Part shown: in pieces, positions 60,534-64,000 of the stretch | Layout of the letters: each line of letters opens with the position of its first letter | Position numbering within the stretch: the stretch's first letter is position 1 | Source of the DNA: Ensifer adhaerens | GTDB lineage: Bacteria > Pseudomonadota > Alphaproteobacteria > Rhizobiales > Rhizobiaceae | Length of the DNA stretch: 64,000 nt | Assembly (NCBI RefSeq): GCF_028993555.1 | Contig: NZ_CP118612.1 | Location: 248,001-312,000 of the forward strand | Reading direction: 5' to 3' | The notes under the pieces: generated by a model | Database searches by the model: none | What the model saw: the letters and a program-made list of their open reading frames with translations, nothing else | What the model was told of the DNA's origin: nothing | Position numbers and translations under genes: made by a program

Positions 60534-61118
60534 ATGAAGCCACCACAACGCAGATTCATCGTTGAGTACAAATCCGGTCGCCGTCTGCCAAAGACGCAGA
60601 TAGCCTCGATTTGGGGCAATGTGGATCTCCAGGCGCTCGCCCGCGAGGTTGAAGACCAATCGTCACATTTGTTCGGCGCCAATCGGCCCGTCATTCAAGA
60701 CGACACAGCCCCAGAAGCTGCCTCAAGTAAGCTGGTTTCGGCGCTCGAACCCGTCGTTGACGAAATCGCCCCTGAGGCGCCGTCAGTTCCAGTCTTGGAT
60801 GTTCCGGGTAGCGTCGCATCGACTTCGGCTGCCCTTGAGGAGATTGCTGAGCCCGCGCCGACCGCAATCGAGCTTCCAAGTGAAGCCGCCGTCAAGCTCG
60901 CCAAAAAGACACCTCGAAAGCGAATTGTTCGCACCGTGATGCCCGTTACCAACGTTGCGGATGAGCGTCAAAAGCCACCGGCGAGTGCGGAAGCCACGCC
61001 AGCGTCCGTAGACGAGTTGGCCGCCCTTGATGCTGAAAACAAGCGTCTTCGACAGTTGCTGGCCAACCTGCTTCGCGCGCAGAATGCGGAGCTCGAAAGG
61101 CTGCTCAAGCGGTTTTGA
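60534..61118 (+). CDS. SyrB-associated protein with shared C-terminal coiled coil
   Basis: ATG 60534 follows GAGGTG. The 194-residue protein opens MKPPQRRFIVEYKSGRRLPK, then SIWGNVDLQALAREVED, a motif found in rhizobial proteins encoded next to syrB. A long Pro/Ala/Glu-rich linker leads to a C-terminal LDAENKRLRQLLANLLRAQN, clearly related to the end of the SyrB-like protein. The shared coiled coil suggests heterodimer formation. Confidence 0.75.
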   Translation: MKPPQRRFIVEYKSGRRLPKTQIASIWGNVDLQALAREVEDQSSHLFGANRPVIQDDTAPEAASSKLVSALEPVVDEIAPEAPSVPVLDVPGSVASTSAALEEIAEPAPTAIELPSEAAVKLAKKTPRKRIVRTVMPVTNVADERQKPPASAEATPASVDELAALDAENKRLRQLLANLLRAQNAELERLLKRF

Positions 61119-61148
61119 ACAGGCGGGACGCGGCACCCGAGGGGAAAG

Positions 61149-61571
61149 CTAGTGGGCCTTGTTGTTGTTTGCGGCGGCCGCGCTTTCAAGCACCACCATA
61201 CCGGAATAGAGCACCGGTGTGTCGTTGCGATCGCGAAAGCACCGGCCAAAGGCGATCACACAAACATACTTTCCGTTCCGCGTCTTGACGCGGTAGGTGG
61301 ACTGCTGGGCTCGTTCGCCGACAATGGTGTTGGTAATTTGTTTGGCGACGTAGGCCCTGTCTTCGGGATGCACACGATCAAGGTAATTTTTCAGTGGAAG
61401 CCCCCGATTGGTTTCTTCGGCGACAAGGCCAAAAAGCTCGGCCAAGGCTGAATCGGCGTAGACGAGATCCTGCGTTATATCCCAGGTGAAAATGCCGGAG
61501 TCCGCAGCGTCCACATCCGTGAGCTCCACAACCAGCGTCCGTTCTCTACCGTTCATCATCGACTCTCCCAC
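61149..61571 (-). CDS. Single-domain PAS protein
   Basis: The 140-residue protein is one PAS fold of the PAS_3 type: DSGIFTWDITQDLVYADSAL, then LPLKNYLDRVHPEDRAYVAK and RVKTRNGKYVCVIAFGRCFR. No output domain is attached, so it may act by dimerising with another PAS protein. A truncated copy lies at 58233-58529. Confidence 0.8.
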   Translation of the reverse strand: MGESMMNGRERTLVVELTDVDAADSGIFTWDITQDLVYADSALAELFGLVAEETNRGLPLKNYLDRVHPEDRAYVAKQITNTIVGERAQQSTYRVKTRNGKYVCVIAFGRCFRDRNDTPVLYSGMVVLESAAAANNNKAH

Positions 61572-61644
61572 TGTTTTAGAGAAGCAATTGCTCGGTTCCG
61601 ATCGTCGCTGATGAGAAGCCGTGGCGCTTGTGCGGGCCTTGTCC

Positions 61645-61899
61645 TCACGGCGGCCGCGGCGGCAGGTTCTTCAGTCTGGCGATCTCCTCGCGCAAGAGTT
61701 GGTTCTCCACCTTCAGGCGGGTGTTTTCCTGGCGCAGCGCTGCATTCTCTTCGCGAAGCTCCGCGTTCTCGGCGCGAAGCTTCGTGACTTCTGCGGAGCG
61801 CTCCCGGACCCCACTGACCAGGCCCGTCACAAGCGAACGCAACGCATTCAGCGATAGCGTGTCGGCGTGCTCGGGTGAGGGGAGGCGCTTCTTCGGCAT
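61645..61899 (-). pseudogene. Transposase N-terminal coiled-coil fragment
   Basis: The 84-residue frame is mostly a coiled coil (VTKLRAENAELREENAALRQ to EIARLKNLPPRPP) that ends at a stop just where transposases with the 'LKGLPPRPPxKPSGM' opening continue into their catalytic part. I read it as the remaining head of an insertion-sequence transposase. A stand-alone coiled-coil protein is possible. Confidence 0.5.
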
Positions 61900-62154
61900 G
61901 ACCGAAACGAATCTGATTTGCGCCCAAGGCGGAATCCTTGACCCATCACCAACGGCTCACATCGCCCGCTTATGCACAGGTCTTACATGGCGGCCGCGAA
62001 AGGGACGCCACCAAATGTGCCCCGGTTACCGAAGCGGCTATCTCAGAGAGACCCACAGTAGATTTCGGGTCCGCCCTGAGCAGAGCTTCTTCCTCTGCCC
62101 CGGGCTTGAGAGTAGACTTTCTGCGGCCAATCGGGTCAATCAGGGGGGCGCTCA

Positions 62155-64000
62155 ATGGAGCGCAAGCTGGTCACCATCGTTTGCGCCGACGTGGCAGGAT
62201 ACTCACGCCTGATCGGGCTCGATGAGGAAGGCACGATTGCGCGGCTGCGGGAGCACCAGGGCGCTCTGATCAATCCGAAAATCGCTGAGCATGCAGGGCG
62301 GATCGTCAAGACGATGGGCGACGGGTTGCTGGTTGAGTTCGGCAGTCCCGTCGAGGCCGTCCGTTGTGCCGTCGAGGTTCAGGTTGCCATTGCCACGCGC
62401 GAGGCCACGATCTCTGAGGATTGCCGTATTCGATTCCGGATTGGCATCAACCTGGGCGATGTGATCGCCGAAGACGATGATGTCCTGGGCGACGGCGTCA
62501 ACATCGCCGCGCGGCTGCAACTCTTGGCTGACGTCGGCGGAATTTGCGTGTCGCGCTCCGTACGTGATCAGGTTCGCGACCGCCTGGCGGTGGAATTCGA
62601 AGACATGGGAGAGCAAAGCGTTCGGAACATCGCCCGCCCCATCCAATGCTATCGGGTCTGTTTCGATGGGGCCGCGCCAAGGCCGCCCAAGCGCAAGATT
62701 CGAAAGCGGTGGCTGATTGTCGGACTGGCCACAGTTGGGCTGTGCTGCCTTGCCGGCGGCGTCGTCTGGCTTTCGACAGGGATCGATGTCGTGGAAGGTG
62801 GCAAGGGTCCGACATCGGTCGCGGCATCGATCCCTGAGAGCGTGAAAACCGACGCCGAGAAGGAAACTGCGCGGCTGTCGATCGTCGTTCTGCCCTTCCG
62901 CAACCTCAGCAATGAACCCGACCAGGATTACTTTGCCGATAGCCTGACCGACGACATCACGACGGACCTGTCGCGGATTGCCGGCAGCTTCGTCATCTCG
63001 CGCAACACCGCCTTCACCTTCAAGGGGACATCCAATGACGAACGAACCGTCGCCAATGCTCTGAGCGTCCGCTACCTCCTCGAGGGCAGCGTCAGGCGCA
63101 CGGGCGATCAAGTCCGCGTCAACGCCCGGCTGATTGACGGCAGCACCGGCGGACAGTTGTGGAGCGAACGATTCGAGCACGACATGCGCGACATCGCGGC
63201 TTTTCAGGACGAGGTGACCGGACGAATCGTCAACGCGCTCAGCCTCGAACTCGTCGCCACTGAGGCACATAGGGCGCAACTTGCCCATCCGAACGATCCC
63301 GACGCGGTCGATCTGACGATGCGCGGCTGGTGGCTTCTGCGCCAGCCGGCCGATCGACAGCGGATGCTTGACGCGCGCCAGTTGTTCGAGCGCGCTCTGG
63401 AAAGGGACCCCCAATTCGTCCCGGGTCTACTGGGACTGGCGACGACCCACGCGGACATGGTCTTTCTGACTTGGAGCGAAGATCGCGACACGGACCTGGA
63501 GCGGGCCGACGCCGTACTGGCGCAAGTTCTCGCAGTCGCTCCGCAGAACGCTGTAGCGTCCTATATCAGAGCACACGTGTTCTTTGGTCGCGGGCAGCTT
63601 CAGGATGCGATCGACGCCTGCGAAGCGAGCTTGGCACTCGACCACAACTATGCGTCAGCCTATGGTTTTCTTGCTGCAATGGTCCGGCTGGACGGCCATC
63701 CGGAGCGTAGCGTCAAGCTTCTTCAGCGGGCCATGCTGCTCAGCCCGCGCGATCCCGAGATGTGGACATGGCTGCAATATCTCGGGCGCGCCCAGTCGGA
63801 CCTCGGCCAGGCGGAAGACGCGATTGCGAACTTCCGGAGGGCGATCGCCATTAATCCGACGGCCCCAGCCTACCAATGGACCCTGTTGTCCACGGCCTAC
63901 GCGCGCGCCAAGCGCCCGACGGAGGCCCGAGAGGCCATGGACACGTTCCTGCGTCTGTCTCCGCACCTGATGGACGGCAGGTCGGACGAGGTCATGAGGG
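62155..64000 (+). CDS. Class III adenylate/guanylate cyclase with TPR region (runs off right edge)
   Basis: ATG 62155 follows GGGGGGCG. At least 615 residues are present. The cyclase domain covers about residues 1-175, with metal-binding Asp in VCADVAGYSRLIG, GRIVKTMGDGLLVEF and GINLGDVIAEDDDVLGDGVN. A membrane helix follows near 185-205 (WLIVGLATVGLCCLAGGVVW), then a TolB-like domain (VVLPFRNLSNEPDQDYFADS) and TPR repeats. This multi-domain cyclase family is highly expanded in rhizobia. The C-terminus is outside the window. Confidence 0.88.
   Translation, partial: MERKLVTIVCADVAGYSRLIGLDEEGTIARLREHQGALINPKIAEHAGRIVKTMGDGLLVEFGSPVEAVRCAVEVQVAIATREATISEDCRIRFRIGINLGDVIAEDDDVLGDGVNIAARLQLLADVGGICVSRSVRDQVRDRLAVEFEDMGEQSVRNIARPIQCYRVCFDGAAPRPPKRKIRKRWLIVGLATVGLCCLAGGVVWLSTGIDVVEGGKGPTSVAASIPESVKTDAEKETARLSIVVLPFRNLSNEPDQDYFADSLTDDITTDLSRIAGSFVISRNTAFTFKGTSNDERTVANALSVRYLLEGSVRRTGDQVRVNARLIDGSTGGQLWSERFEHDMRDIAAFQDEVTGRIVNALSLELVATEAHRAQLAHPNDPDAVDLTMRGWWLLRQPADRQRMLDARQLFERALERDPQFVPGLLGLATTHADMVFLTWSEDRDTDLERADAVLAQVLAVAPQNAVASYIRAHVFFGRGQLQDAIDACEASLALDHNYASAYGFLAAMVRLDGHPERSVKLLQRAMLLSPRDPEMWTWLQYLGRAQSDLGQAEDAIANFRRAIAINPTAPAYQWTLLSTAYARAKRPTEAREAMDTFLRLSPHLMDGRSDEVMR

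Noticed and set aside
62203..63414. 403-aa minus-strand open frame opposite the cyclase gene
   Set aside because: Shadow of the class III cyclase, which has catalytic motifs and a membrane helix in the plus frame.
1..64000. CRISPR arrays, rRNA genes, complete tRNA genes, replication origin (repABC)
   Set aside because: I looked for regular short repeats, conserved RNA motifs and RepABC-type proteins and found none.

Overview
The window looks like an accessory replicon or genomic island of a Rhizobiales alphaproteobacterium of the Sinorhizobium/Ensifer-Rhizobium type. The grounds are the GC-rich codon use, an EcfG (RpoE2-type) sigma factor with matching GGAAC-N18-TT promoters, HWE-family histidine kinases, SyrB-like and NolR/ArsR-like regulators, DUF1127, DUF982 and DUF3309 proteins, and IS6 debris. 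No rRNA, complete tRNA, CRISPR array or replication origin was seen.

Region 1 (1-28.5 kb) is a dense general-stress island. It holds mostly short genes for envelope and stress proteins: RlpA, an L,D-transpeptidase, a YflT-like protein, a PepSY protein, PRC-barrel, CsbD, YciF/DUF892, DUF3309, DUF2934, CBS, an FMN-binding stress protein, a glutathione-synthase-like ATP-grasp enzyme and topoisomerase IB. It also holds the likely control circuit: an ECF sigma factor, two large HWE kinases, and a small receiver protein whose C-terminus resembles sigma region 2. I count 17 GGAAC-N18/19-TT promoter matches, 16 of them a short distance upstream of these genes and one upstream of a possible sRNA. The region also has decayed genes (alpha/beta hydrolase, HNH nuclease, LtrA, and a frameshifted paralogue of a small secreted protein).

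Region 2 (28.6-42.5 kb) is a catabolic cluster around a divergent LysR regulator. Leftward are a thiamine-diphosphate decarboxylase resembling 5-guanidino-2-oxopentanoate decarboxylase, an aldehyde dehydrogenase that has lost its catalytic core, ETF-ubiquinone oxidoreductase and PanD. Rightward are a polar/basic amino-acid ABC transporter, a nitrilase-fold protein lacking the usual catalytic lysine, a D-2-hydroxyacid-dehydrogenase-like flavoprotein and EtfBA. The ETF proteins would link the flavoprotein to the quinone pool.

Region 3 (42.5-54 kb) is a patchwork: an NmrA-like protein with a divergent HxlR regulator, a DUF2971 remnant, a small XRE protein, a permease remnant, a Phd/PemK toxin-antitoxin pair with a palindromic operator, an SDR with a LysR regulator, a DUF849 (BKACE) - VOC - carboxymuconolactone decarboxylase - membrane protein operon, and a winged-helix/TPR protein.

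Region 4 (54-64 kb) is mobile-element-rich. It has a divergent pair of homologous cysteine-rich secreted proteins, IS6 and possible ISKra4 fragments, a hipA-hipB module, a proline-racemase remnant, DUF1127, an ArsR regulator, two SyrB-like proteins, duplicated PAS proteins, a transposase remnant, and a class III cyclase/TPR protein running off the right edge.
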